This document shows positions 6,915 to 15,262 of a stretch of 36,922 nt of DNA, in pieces (position 1 is the stretch's first letter; every line of letters starts with the position of its first letter). The stretch is from a virus. The position numbers and the translations under genes are program-made. The notes beneath the pieces are model-generated. The model saw only the letters and a program-made list of their open reading frames with translations. It did not search any database and was not told the DNA's origin. Location of the stretch: the IMG/VR virus record IMGVR_UViG_3300047333_000073, positions 1 to 36,922 of that record; one strand, 5' to 3'.

Positions 6915-7237
6915 GTGTACCATAAAAAACCTAGGGTTTCTGCGGCTTTCCCTTGGTACACCGGGACACTTCCCAAACTATGTGTACCATCAAAATGTAC
7001 CGCAAAATCGACGCCATATCAGCGTCTTTTCAAAATGGGACACCGGTACCACAAAATCCGTGTTGAAAGCCCTATACAAGGTATGGGGGAAACGCGCGCG
7101 TGTTGTGTATGCGTGTACCATGTGTACCATATATATATATTTTTATAATAAGTTATTATTATTATTAGGTTTTTTTCCAGAATGTAGCGGTACACATGCT
7201 GGTACCACAGTGTTACCACTTTTTGGGTGGTGTACCA
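6915..7237. repeat. GTGTACCA repeat cluster (about 10 copies)
   Basis: Copies: GTGTACCAT at 6915-6923, TGGTACAC at 6954-6961 (inverted), GTGTACCAT at 6982-6990, TGTACC at 6996-7001, GGTACCA at 7045-7051, tandem GTGTACCAT at 7113-7121 and 7122-7130, GGTACAC at 7189-7195 (inverted), GGTACCACA at 7201-7209, a variant TGTTACCAC at 7211-7219 and GTGTACCA at 7230-7237. The density is far above chance for an 8-mer. A dedicated DNA-binding protein is implied. Confidence 0.85.
7144..7149 (+). promoter_or_regulatory. Perfect TATAAT hexamer, possible -10 of late promoter
   Basis: TATAAT lies in the AT-rich tract just after the tandem GTGTACCAT pair. The position expected for the -35 (about 7121-7126) falls inside the repeats and has no TTGACA match. 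An activator-dependent or repeat-regulated promoter for the packaging and capsid genes is possible. Such hexamers also arise by chance in AT-rich DNA. Confidence 0.3.
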
Positions 7238-7390
7238 GCTAGAGGGCGCTCTCGAAAACTGACGGCACATATCGCATCTGGCGGGTCGCCTAACCCGTTA
7301 CCCGCAATTCACAACCGCACGAAAACACTTGCGAAACGCGTAAATTTCTGCACATCTCGCGGACACAACCCTCGCGGAGCTTCGAAACCG

Positions 7391-7612
7391 ATGAAAAAAA
7401 TGTCGAAAATGGGCGGCGGCGGCAAAGGAACCGGCGGAAAAGCCGGAATTTCGAAGTCGCCCTCGATGAAGGCTTCTGGTGAAAAATCCAGTAAAATGAG
7501 CGTCGCTTCGGGCTCTGGGGCCGGTGTCCACAAATCCAAACACCCCATCGCCACCTCCGCTCCTATGCACCCGCACAAACTTTCGCGAGCGCCCGCCGGT
7601 TCGTTAAAATAA
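7391..7612 (+). CDS. Small basic Gly/Ser/Lys-rich protein
   Basis: A 73-residue protein, very rich in Lys, Ser and Gly (MKKMSKMGGGGKGTGGKAGI...), with no hydrophobic core and probably disordered. The ATG at 7391 is chosen where the composition changes; GGAG lies 11 bases upstream. Upstream in-frame sequence lies in the repeat region and looks non-coding. It sits immediately before the terminase genes, where small basic DNA-binding proteins occur, but no function can be assigned. Confidence 0.5.
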   Translation: MKKMSKMGGGGKGTGGKAGISKSPSMKASGEKSSKMSVASGSGAGVHKSKHPIATSAPMHPHKLSRAPAGSLK

Positions 7613-7635
7613 TTCTGCAAACTGGAAGTTCATTA

Positions 7636-7905
7636 GTGGCCGGAACCGGAAACATTGCGAATCTGACAAATGCTGGAAAGGGACGCCAGAAAGGTGTGCC
7701 CAACAAAGCGACTAAGCTGTTGAAAGAACAGATTTTAGAGTCGCTCGACGCAGAGGGAGGTGTGCTTTACATCCGAAAGTTGGCGCAAGAGCAGCCTGTC
7801 GCATTCGCCTCGCTTTTAGGAAAAATCCTGCCAACACAGATTTCCGGCGAAGGTGGCGGTCCGGTGCTGATCATCACGGGAGTTCCCCGCGATGCCGCAG
7901 ATTGA
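7636..7905 (+). CDS. Probable terminase small subunit-like protein
   Basis: An 89-residue protein with a GKGRQKGVPNKATKLLKEQI segment (residues 14-33), followed by helices ending in LGKILPTQI. This conserved layout is common in phage proteins encoded just before the large terminase. It overlaps that gene by 14 bases. The GTG at 7636 has GGAAG about nine bases upstream. By position it is the best small-terminase (DNA recognition) candidate, but it is shorter than most small terminases. Confidence 0.65.
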   Translation: MAGTGNIANLTNAGKGRQKGVPNKATKLLKEQILESLDAEGGVLYIRKLAQEQPVAFASLLGKILPTQISGEGGGPVLIITGVPRDAAD

Positions 7906-9184
7906 GACAGGATATGTCCATCGACCCCAGTTCAAACCTTTCCACACCAGACGCCAGCGATTTTACGCCATGTGCTGCCATCGCCGGGCCGGGAAAACGG
8001 TTGCTGTGGTCAACGACCTCATTGATTCCGCCCTGCGCTGCGATAAGCCCGACCCGCGTTTCGGTCTCGGGTATCCGTTTCGTGACCAGGGCAAAGAAGC
8101 CGCTTGGGGGTATCTCAAGCGCTACGGTCTACAAGTCCCTGGCGCCGCGGCAAACGAAACAGACCTGCGCATCGACTTTAAGTCCAACGGCAGCTTCGTT
8201 CGCATCTACGGCCTCGACAATTTCGAAGCCCGCCGAGGCGGGTATTTCGACGGCTTCGCGGTCGACGAGTACGGCGACGTGAACCCGACCGTCTTTCCTA
8301 CGGTCATCAGGCCGATGCTTGCCGACCGCGGCGGCTGGGCTGCTTTATTCGGAACAAGCAAAGGCCGCAACCACTTTGCGGACGTCATGGAGCGCGCTCA
8401 GACAAGCCCTGAATGGGGTCACATGATCTTGCGGGCGTCCGAGAGCGGCATCCTGCCGGCCGCCGAGCTTGCGTCTCTCAGGGCCGATATGAGCGAGGAG
8501 CAATACGCGTCCGAGTTTGAATGCAGCTTCGAGGGCAGCGTTGTCGGCGCGTATTGGGGACGGGAAATGCAAGCCGCAGAAGCCGCCGGCCGTATTGGTA
8601 ATGTGCCGTACCAATCCGAGATCGGCGTCGAGACGTGGTGGGATTTGGGCGTTGGCGATGCCAACGCCATATGGTTCACGCAATCGGTGGGGCGCGAGGT
8701 CCATGTGATTGATTATTACGAAAACAGCGGCGAGGGCGTGCAGCACTACGCCAAGGTCCTGCAAGAGCGCGGGTACGTATATACCAAACACCACGCCCCG
8801 CATGACATCATGGTGCGCGAATGGGGCAACGAAGCCCGGACGCGGTTCGAGACGGCGGCCAGGCTCGGCATCAAATTCGAGATCGTTCCAGATGTAGGGT
8901 TGCAAGACGGCATTGACGCAGCGCGCTCGTTTATCGCTCGATGCTGGTTCGACCGAAAAAAGACCGAGCAAGGCCGCAACTCCCTGACCAACTATCGCAA
9001 AACTTGGGATAATAAACGCAAGGTCTTTTCCAATTCGCCGTTCCACGATTGGGCGTCCAACGGCGCCGATTCTTTCAGATATTTGTCGGTCGGTCACAAG
9101 ATCGCGACGCAGCGGAACACGACGACCGCGCGGCGTTCGCTTCAAACGGCCGGCAGCGCCTCAACAGCATGGATGGCAGGTTAA
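7892..9184 (+). CDS. terL: Terminase large subunit
   Basis: A 430-residue packaging motor and headful nuclease. The ATPase has Walker A CHRRAGKT (29-36), Walker B FAVDEYGDV (122-130, Asp125/Glu126) and coupling motif FGTSKG (153-158). The C-terminal RNase H-like nuclease begins with WDLGVGDAN (250-258, Asp251) and has a second acidic site in the DWASNGADSFRY segment near 387-398. It pumps DNA into the procapsid through the portal encoded just downstream. Length and motifs are complete. Confidence 0.95.
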   Translation: MPQIETGYVHRPQFKPFHTRRQRFYAMCCHRRAGKTVAVVNDLIDSALRCDKPDPRFGLGYPFRDQGKEAAWGYLKRYGLQVPGAAANETDLRIDFKSNGSFVRIYGLDNFEARRGGYFDGFAVDEYGDVNPTVFPTVIRPMLADRGGWAALFGTSKGRNHFADVMERAQTSPEWGHMILRASESGILPAAELASLRADMSEEQYASEFECSFEGSVVGAYWGREMQAAEAAGRIGNVPYQSEIGVETWWDLGVGDANAIWFTQSVGREVHVIDYYENSGEGVQHYAKVLQERGYVYTKHHAPHDIMVREWGNEARTRFETAARLGIKFEIVPDVGLQDGIDAARSFIARCWFDRKKTEQGRNSLTNYRKTWDNKRKVFSNSPFHDWASNGADSFRYLSVGHKIATQRNTTTARRSLQTAGSASTAWMAG

Positions 9185-9185
9185 T

Positions 9186-9593
9186 ATGGGCGTTTACACC
9201 CTTTTCAGCGGAGTCACCGCAGCGCAGTCCGCGCCAGGCACAACTCAGGTGGATGCCAACGGCGTGCCGTATCAGCCGATTTCCAATGTCCCCATCGGGT
9301 CAATCGGCGTTCGTGTTGACGGCGGTGGCGGTGAGACGGTGCAGGCGTCGAACAATCAGAGCTTTCATGTCGTTGTGGTCGGCACGAGCGGCAACGTCAG
9401 CGCCACGGTGCAGCCGATTGTCAGCAATGATGGGGTGAACTGGATTGCTTACGGTTCACCGATTACAATCGCGTCCGGCGCGACGCCGCAACAGGGCAGC
9501 GCTATCAATACCGGATTCTGGAAGTATTTCAGCGCTTACGTGACCGCGATCACGGGCGCCGGCGCGACCGCAAAGTGCATGATGGCGGCGTAA
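9186..9593 (+). CDS. Putative virion protein (head decoration-like)
   Basis: A 135-residue protein of Gly, Ser, Thr and Val-rich beta-strand character (QSFHVVVVGTSGNVSATVQP), without cysteine clusters or membrane helices. It lies between the terminase and portal genes, a common place for small structural or decoration proteins. No family is recognised. It is separated from the large terminase stop by one base. Confidence 0.65.
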   Translation: MGVYTLFSGVTAAQSAPGTTQVDANGVPYQPISNVPIGSIGVRVDGGGGETVQASNNQSFHVVVVGTSGNVSATVQPIVSNDGVNWIAYGSPITIASGATPQQGSAINTGFWKYFSAYVTAITGAGATAKCMMAA

Positions 9594-9597
9594 ACCC

Positions 9598-11913
9598 ATG
9601 GCGATGGCGAATAATCCTCTGACGGGTCAAGACAGCGGCAAGATCGGATTGCCGTCCATCGACGCGGGGATGAACAAGCTAGGTCCGGACGCCAATGGCG
9701 GCGGCAAAGGCGGAAAAGACATTAAAATGTCGAAGACCGCCACCGAGAAGCTCCTAGCCAAGGCCCGAAAACGTTTCACGCGCGCGTCCGATGGTTGGTC
9801 AGAGAACAACAAGGCGGCACTCGACGACCTGAAGTTCAAGCAGGGCGATCAATGGCCGGCCGATGTGCAAAAGCAGCGCGGCGCCGATCAGCGGCCGTGT
9901 CTGACCATCAACAAGATGCTGACCATTGTTCACCAAGTCACGAATGACTTGCGGCAGAACCGCCCGCAGATCAAAATCAATCCAGTTGGCGACGGCGCCG
10001 ACCAGAAGGTGGCTCGGCACTTGGGCGGGCTGATCCGAGCCATAGAGCGCGACAGCGCGGCCGACATCGCTTATGACACGATGGCGGACAACGCCGTCTC
10101 TAATGGTTACGGGTTTTGCCGGGTTATCACCGAATACGAGACACCCGCTTCAATGGATCAGGTGATCCACATCAAGCGCATCCGCAACCCGTTTACGGTG
10201 TATCTGGACCCTGACCACCAAGAGCCGGACGGCGCAGACTGCCGGTTTGCCTTTGTTACCGAGATGATCCCGCGCGACGAGTTCGAGGACATGTACCCCG
10301 ACGCCGATCCGATGCCGTGGTCGATGGGTGGGGTCGGTAACAAGGTGGCCGGCTGGGTGGACAAGGACAATATCCGCGTCGCAGAGTATTTCGAGGTCAA
10401 AGTCCATAAGCGTACGCTGGTTCAGCTATCGAACGATCACGTCGGCTGGGAAGATGAGCTTGACGATCTTGTTCTTGAGAAAATACGCCGCGGCACGATC
10501 AAGATCACCGCCAGCCGCGAGTCCGATTGCCGCAAGATCATGTGGTACAAGCTGACCGCGCTTGATGTTCTGGACAGCCGCGAATGGCCTGGCGTCTGGA
10601 TTCCCATCGTCAAGATGATCGGCGACGAGGTCGACGTTGAGGGCAAGGTGACGTATTCCGGCGTGATCCGGCACGCCAAAGACGCGCAGCGCATGGTCAA
10701 CTACTGGCGCACCCTACAAACCGAAAAGGTGGCGCTGGCGCCCAAGGCGAAGTGGCTGCTTGAGGAAGGCCAGATCGACGGCCACGACGACGAATGGCGA
10801 AACGCTCACAACAATACATCGCCGACGTTGACCTACAAAGCAGTCGGGCTGTCTGGCACATTGATATCGCCGCCGACAATGATTCAACCGCAGGGTATAG
10901 ACGCCAACCTTGAATCAGCGATCCAAGGCAGCGCCATGGATATGATGGCCACGACCGGCGTGCAGTTCGACAATAATCAGAACGACGACCGCCAAGACGC
11001 TTCCGGCCGCGCCATTCGCGAGGCGCGACGCTCGGGCGATTTGGGGTCTTTTCACTACGCAGACAACATGTCGCGCTCGCTGATGCACATGGGCCGCATA
11101 CTGATCGACCTCATTCCAAAGATTTACGACACCAAGCGGCAGATCATCTTGCTGCAGGAAGACGATAAAGAGCAGGTGGCCATGCTCGACCCGGCAGCGC
11201 CGAAACCGATCCAGAAAGGCCAGCACCCCACTGAGCCGAACAAGCAGGTTGACATCATCAACCCCACGATTGGGCGTTACGGCGTCACTGTGACGGTAGG
11301 CCCGTCCTACGCAACGCGCCGCATTGAGGCGGCCGAGAGCATGATGCAGTTTGTGCAGGCGATGCCGAACGTTGCCGCGGCGGTTCCCGATTTGATCGCC
11401 AAGAACATGGATTGGGACGGCTCCGACGAATTCGCGCGTCGGCTCGTGAAGATGATTCCGCCTCAACTGCTCGCGCCGGACATGGCCGATGTGCCGCCCC
11501 AGGTTCAAGCGATGTTGCAGGCGATGCAAAAGAACATCCAGCAGCTTACGCTCGAACGCAACCAGATGATGCTGGCGATTAAGAGCAAGGACGCCGACCG
11601 GCGGATCGCGCAGGACAAGGTCAACAAGGACTTCGAGGCCAAGCTGCTGGCGGTCGTGCAGAAAGCCGAAGCCAGCGCGAACAAGGACATCGCCGCGTCG
11701 CTAAAGGAGCTGGCCGGCGAAGTCGTACAGTTTGGCCAGGCCCTCGGCCAGTATCAGGACGGACTGGACCAGATCACGGGTCTTATGTCACAACAGCAAC
11801 AATCGGACGACGCGACCGCTCAGAACCAGATCGACATGGACCCGGCCTCGTTGTTCGCCGCGGTTCAGCCAACAGCTTCAAAAGGACGTTCCAATGCCCG
11901 CCAAACCGTCTAA
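9598..11913 (+). CDS. P22-like portal protein
   Basis: A 771-residue protein forming the dodecameric DNA gate at one capsid vertex. It matches the P22 gp1-type portal family (725 residues in P22). The N-terminal segment has LKFKQGDQWPADV...RPCLTINKM and NDLRQNRPQIKINP (about residues 100-125). A DASGRAIREARRSGDLGSFH segment near 463-482 precedes DNMSRSLMHMGRILIDLIPK, typical of the family. The C-terminal 130 residues are Gln- and Met-rich and helical, like the barrel tail of P22 portal. Starts at 9598 and 9604 are both possible. It marks the virion as a short-tailed P22 type. Confidence 0.93.
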   Translation: MAMANNPLTGQDSGKIGLPSIDAGMNKLGPDANGGGKGGKDIKMSKTATEKLLAKARKRFTRASDGWSENNKAALDDLKFKQGDQWPADVQKQRGADQRPCLTINKMLTIVHQVTNDLRQNRPQIKINPVGDGADQKVARHLGGLIRAIERDSAADIAYDTMADNAVSNGYGFCRVITEYETPASMDQVIHIKRIRNPFTVYLDPDHQEPDGADCRFAFVTEMIPRDEFEDMYPDADPMPWSMGGVGNKVAGWVDKDNIRVAEYFEVKVHKRTLVQLSNDHVGWEDELDDLVLEKIRRGTIKITASRESDCRKIMWYKLTALDVLDSREWPGVWIPIVKMIGDEVDVEGKVTYSGVIRHAKDAQRMVNYWRTLQTEKVALAPKAKWLLEEGQIDGHDDEWRNAHNNTSPTLTYKAVGLSGTLISPPTMIQPQGIDANLESAIQGSAMDMMATTGVQFDNNQNDDRQDASGRAIREARRSGDLGSFHYADNMSRSLMHMGRILIDLIPKIYDTKRQIILLQEDDKEQVAMLDPAAPKPIQKGQHPTEPNKQVDIINPTIGRYGVTVTVGPSYATRRIEAAESMMQFVQAMPNVAAAVPDLIAKNMDWDGSDEFARRLVKMIPPQLLAPDMADVPPQVQAMLQAMQKNIQQLTLERNQMMLAIKSKDADRRIAQDKVNKDFEAKLLAVVQKAEASANKDIAASLKELAGEVVQFGQALGQYQDGLDQITGLMSQQQQSDDATAQNQIDMDPASLFAAVQPTASKGRSNARQTV

Positions 11914-12046
11914 ACCCGAGAAAGCCCGCGTCAATTTCGTTGGTGGAAAGGCGATGGAGACAGGCACCGCGAAGCCGAAAGCCGGGCTTCTGACCAAGCG
12001 AGACAAGGCGAAAACCGCCAAAATCATGAAAAAAGAGATCAAATGA
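11894..12046 (+). CDS. Small basic hypothetical protein
   Basis: A 50-residue Lys/Ala-rich protein (MPAKPSKPEKARVNFVGGKA...). The ATG at 11894 follows a strong AAAGGA site and overlaps the portal 3' end by 20 bases. The stop overlaps the next possible start (ATGA at 12043-12046). Probably disordered or nucleic-acid binding; a small virion component or assembly helper is possible from its place between portal and scaffold. Confidence 0.6.
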   Translation: MPAKPSKPEKARVNFVGGKAMETGTAKPKAGLLTKRDKAKTAKIMKKEIK

Positions 12047-12129
12047 ATTCCCTTCGCGCGGGCGACGCGTTAACCGCCCCGTCACCGGAACGCACGCCGG
12101 GTCAATCCGTGGAGCAGCACCATGAATGA
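12043..12129 (+). CDS. Possible 28-residue peptide bridging to the scaffold gene
   Basis: MNSLRAGDALTAPSPERTPG followed by QSVEQHHE fills the otherwise empty 75-base gap. It begins in an ATGA overlap with the previous stop and ends eight bases into the scaffold gene. No family and no Shine-Dalgarno site beyond coupling. It may be a translated link rather than a functional protein. Confidence 0.35.
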   Translation: MNSLRAGDALTAPSPERTPGQSVEQHHE

Positions 12130-13048
12130 AATTGCGGCCTTGAATGCGGACGTTGTGAACAGCAGCGGGCCGGCGCTATCGGCGACCAGCGATTACCCCA
12201 CGCAATCACAGCTAGACGTTGCGACAAGTCCGAAGCCTGAGAAGGCCGCGGCGGAGACCAAAGAAGATGCGAATCCTGCGAAGGACACGCAACCTGCGGA
12301 ACCAAAAGTCGACGACATCATCGCCGAGCCCGGCGAGATCGACCCGAACAAACTGCGCAAAAGTGCGCTACAAGAGCGGTTTCGTGAGCTTACGACCGCG
12401 CAGAAGGAGGCGATGGAGCGCGCAAGCCGCGCCGAGGCCGCTCTGAAAGCCATTGAGGACGCGAGGGCCAAAGAGGCGGCGGAAGCCGAAGCGCGCAAGC
12501 TGGGTGCGCCGAAACCGACGCGTGACAAGTTCGATGATCCGGACGCATACGACGCGGCGCTGGTCGAATGGGCGCAGAACCAAGGCAAGAAACAGGGGCT
12601 TACCGAGGCGCAGCAGGCGGCGCAGCGCGAATCGAACGAGCGCAGCCAGCGCGAAGCTCAGAGCGCGTTTCAAGAGCGCGTGGCAGCGTTTAAGACAGAA
12701 GTGCCGGACTTTGAGACGCTTGTGATGCAAAATCCAGACCTCCAAATCAGCGCCATTTCCGCGCTCACCATCCAAAAAATGGAAAACGGCCCAGCGGTGG
12801 CGTATCATCTCGCGAAAAACCCCCAGCTTGCGGCCAAAATCGCCGCGATGTCCCCGCCGGACCAGGTGTTCGAGATGGGAAAACTTTCTGCTAGCGTGAC
12901 AACGCCGCAACGTAGTAATGCTTCCCGCGCGCCCGCGCCCATCTCGCCGGTCGGCAGCAGGTCAGGCGTTTCCAAAAGCCCCGATCAGATGTCGGGGGAT
13001 GAATATTACGCAGCGCGGATGGCCGAAAGGCGAGCCGCCAGAAATTAA
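12122..13048 (+). CDS. Scaffolding-like protein
   Basis: A 308-residue acidic, Ala/Glu/Lys-rich helical protein. A long predicted coiled-coil region runs over about residues 75-190 (ALQERFRELTTAQKEAMERA...), and a basic C-terminal tail ends AERRAARN. Position between portal and coat, size (P22 gp8 has 303 residues), and a charged helical C-terminus are all as expected for the scaffold that templates the procapsid and exits before packaging. Assignment rests on these features, not on a conserved motif. Confidence 0.8.
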   Translation: MNEIAALNADVVNSSGPALSATSDYPTQSQLDVATSPKPEKAAAETKEDANPAKDTQPAEPKVDDIIAEPGEIDPNKLRKSALQERFRELTTAQKEAMERASRAEAALKAIEDARAKEAAEAEARKLGAPKPTRDKFDDPDAYDAALVEWAQNQGKKQGLTEAQQAAQRESNERSQREAQSAFQERVAAFKTEVPDFETLVMQNPDLQISAISALTIQKMENGPAVAYHLAKNPQLAAKIAAMSPPDQVFEMGKLSASVTTPQRSNASRAPAPISPVGSRSGVSKSPDQMSGDEYYAARMAERRAARN

Positions 13049-13098
13049 GCCTACCGCAGCGACGCGACGTCGCCGCGTCCCACTGATGGAGAACCTCG

Positions 13099-14283
13099 AT
13101 GGCGAATAACGCCCTTCTGACGCCCAGCCTGATCACCAAGGAGACGTTGGTGATCCTACAGAACAACTTGGTGATGGCCGGCAAGGTCAACCGGAAGTTC
13201 GAGAACCAATTTACCAAGATCGGCAGCACCCTGACGATCCGCAAGCCGAACAAGTTCGTGGCGGTCAACGGCCCGGCTTTGTCGCTGCAGGACATCCAGG
13301 AGCCATCGACCAGCATCACGATCAGCAACCAGACGCACGTGGACTTTCAGTTCACGCAGCAAGACCTCACGCTCACCATTGAGGAGTTCTCAGAGCGCTA
13401 TCTCAAGCCCGCGGCCGAGACGCTCGCCAACGCGATCGACGCCGGCGTGATGGCGAATTACAGCGCCATTCAGAACCTTGTCGGTACGCCAGGAACAGTT
13501 CCCGCGGCCTATAGCGCCATTGCGGCGGTCGGTCAGCGCATGGATGCCGGCGCGGTCCCGCAGGATGGCCGAGTGTTGGTGCTGAACGAAGCGGCTTACT
13601 GGTCTCTGGATGCGGCGTTCATCGGGCTTTATGTGAAATCTGTCGCCGAACCCGCGTTGAAGGGTTTTCTGGCGAATATCGCCAATTTCGAAATCTACAT
13701 GGACCAGAACGCGCCGACGCGGACGGTGGGCGCCTATGCAGGCACGCCTGTGGTCAACGGCGCTGGTCAAACCGGCTCATCGCTTGTTACCTCGGGCTGG
13801 ACGGGCAGCATAACCGGACTGCTGAATGTCGGCGACGTGTTCACCATTGCCGGCGTTTACGCGATTAACCCGCAAAGCCGCGTGGCGAAATCTTTCCTGC
13901 AAAACTTTGTGGTCACCGCGACGGCGAACAGCACCGCCGGCGCCGCGACAATCTCGATCTACCCGGCGATCACTACCACCGGGCCTTACCAGACGGTTTC
14001 GGCATCGCCTGCGAACAACGCAGCCATCACGGTAATCAGCGGCGCGGCTTCGACGAGCTATCAAGAGAATCTCGGTTTCGTGAAGGACGCGTTTGGCTTG
14101 GTCGTCGTGCCAATGGAATTGCCCTCGGGTGTAGATTTCGCCGCGCGCGAAATGGTCAAAAACCTTTCGATGACCGTGGTGCGGGCTTACGACATCAACA
14201 GCACCAATTTCCCTTGCCGTATGGACATTCTGTGGGGAACCGCGACTTACTACCCGGAACTCGCGGTGCGGTTGACCAACTGA
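13099..14283 (+). CDS. Major capsid protein, P22 gp5-like
   Basis: A 394-residue HK97-fold coat protein of the P22 gp5 family (430 in P22). The N-terminal MANNALLTPSLITKETLVIL and the IGSTLTIRKPNKF segment are family-typical. The GDVFTIAGVYAINPQSRVAK region (about residues 245-264) corresponds to the inserted I-domain. GGAG lies seven bases before the ATG at 13099. It should be the most abundant virion protein. It directly follows the scaffold, as in P22. Confidence 0.93.
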   Translation: MANNALLTPSLITKETLVILQNNLVMAGKVNRKFENQFTKIGSTLTIRKPNKFVAVNGPALSLQDIQEPSTSITISNQTHVDFQFTQQDLTLTIEEFSERYLKPAAETLANAIDAGVMANYSAIQNLVGTPGTVPAAYSAIAAVGQRMDAGAVPQDGRVLVLNEAAYWSLDAAFIGLYVKSVAEPALKGFLANIANFEIYMDQNAPTRTVGAYAGTPVVNGAGQTGSSLVTSGWTGSITGLLNVGDVFTIAGVYAINPQSRVAKSFLQNFVVTATANSTAGAATISIYPAITTTGPYQTVSASPANNAAITVISGAASTSYQENLGFVKDAFGLVVVPMELPSGVDFAAREMVKNLSMTVVRAYDINSTNFPCRMDILWGTATYYPELAVRLTN

Positions 14284-14489
14284 TGTTTTCTGATCCGCTA
14301 TACCAAGTTCAGTGCGAGGTCCGCCGCCATACGGGCGAGATGGACCTTGTGCGGATCGGCCCGAAATGGTCGAAGGAATCGGCGGAGAAATTTTTGATGA
14401 CGATCAACGCTCAGATCGCGCTGGGCCGTGAGAAGCATTTCTGCAACCCGCATGTCGTGCTCGCGCTGGCCGACACCGAAGTGAATTAA
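14283..14489 (+). CDS. Small hypothetical protein after coat gene
   Basis: A 68-residue protein (MFSDPLYQVQCEVRRHTGEM...). The ATG at 14283 overlaps the coat stop as TGATG, so translation should be coupled to the coat gene. The beta-strand/helix layout suggests a compact soluble domain. No family recognised. Conserved position within the head operon suggests a minor virion or assembly role. Confidence 0.65.
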   Translation: MFSDPLYQVQCEVRRHTGEMDLVRIGPKWSKESAEKFLMTINAQIALGREKHFCNPHVVLALADTEVN

Positions 14490-14500
14490 GGAGAACACCA

Positions 14501-14806
14501 ATGCCCGTCGCACAGACCGTTCAAAGCCCGTCCAACATTCCTCTGCAACTCTCGCGCGGCGACGACCAAGGCACGATCCTTGGTTTCGGCACGACGCCGG
14601 GAATGGGCATTCCCGACAAAATTGCGTTTTTCGGCGCGACGCCCGTGGCGCCGATCACGCCGGCCGGCTACGCCACGCTGCAAACCGCCGGCTCGACGAC
14701 CGCGCTCTATGCTACAAGTGCGACCACTGGCGGCATCGGGACCACGCAGTACACCTTTGGCGATATCATCGCGACGTTGAAAACCCTCGGCCTGTTCAAG
14801 TCCTAA
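14501..14806 (+). CDS. Putative virion-associated protein
   Basis: A 101-residue protein starting 10 bases after a strong AAGGAG site. It is rich in Gly, Thr, Pro and Ala, with GIPDKIAFFGATPVAPIT in the middle and an Ala/Thr segment typical of short trimeric head fibres or decoration proteins. That assignment is tentative. It lies in the capsid operon between coat and tail-accessory genes. Confidence 0.65.
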   Translation: MPVAQTVQSPSNIPLQLSRGDDQGTILGFGTTPGMGIPDKIAFFGATPVAPITPAGYATLQTAGSTTALYATSATTGGIGTTQYTFGDIIATLKTLGLFKS

Positions 14807-14807
14807 A

Positions 14808-15260
14808 ATGCCGTTCCCGGTATGGATGCAGCACCCGAACGTGCGGCCGGCTTTTGTCGATCGGAAGGATTCGCGCAACTCGCGCGGCGTGTATCTTGGG
14901 CCGATGCAAGTGTATTCCGACGATCAGATCGCGCAATACGAGGCGCAAGGCTATGTGCTGTGCGACCGGCCCGACCCGCGCAATTACGAGGTTACGTATG
15001 GCGTCGGCAAACCTGATGCGCCGTATGTGCATCAGGAATACCCGATGTGGGTTACGCCCGATGTGATGGTTCGCGATGAGTCCGAACACAAGGCTTGGCT
15101 GGCGCGGGACACGTCTGCCGAGGTGGTAGTAGCGGCGGCTGAGGTGGCTCCGCCAGCCGCCGCTCCTACCGACGACCTGCGCGCCGCGCGCCGCGCCGCA
15201 GATGCCGCACGGATGCGCGAGCGCCGCGCCCGCCTCAAAGCAGCGCAGCAGGCCGCCTAA
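14808..15260 (+). CDS. Hypothetical head-operon protein
   Basis: A 150-residue protein. Residues 1-100 are a compact domain with many Tyr, Pro and Asp residues (MPFPVWMQHPNVRPAFVDRK). The last 40 residues are an Ala/Arg-rich helix ending RMRERRARLKAAQQAA. The basic helix could contact DNA or another virion protein. No family recognised. It starts one base after the preceding stop. Confidence 0.65.
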   Translation: MPFPVWMQHPNVRPAFVDRKDSRNSRGVYLGPMQVYSDDQIAQYEAQGYVLCDRPDPRNYEVTYGVGKPDAPYVHQEYPMWVTPDVMVRDESEHKAWLARDTSAEVVVAAAEVAPPAAAPTDDLRAARRAADAARMRERRARLKAAQQAA

Positions 15261-15262
15261 GT

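Larger units (their letters stand above)
6889..7390. other. Non-coding region with GTGTACCA repeats: candidate origin or late control region
   Basis: This 500-bp gap between the ATPase gene and the late block contains no convincing gene; short open frames cross it but have implausible composition. It holds about ten GTGTACCA-type motifs in both orientations, a 40-bp A+T-rich tract (7129-7168) and a TATAAT hexamer at 7144-7149. An iteron-type origin or a multi-operator late promoter both fit. Confidence 0.6.

Noticed and set aside
6855-7270. Frames of 80-114 residues crossing the GTGTACCA region on both strands
   Set aside because: Their composition is Cys-, Tyr- and Ile-rich and low-complexity, no ribosome site is seen, and they run through the AT tract and repeats.
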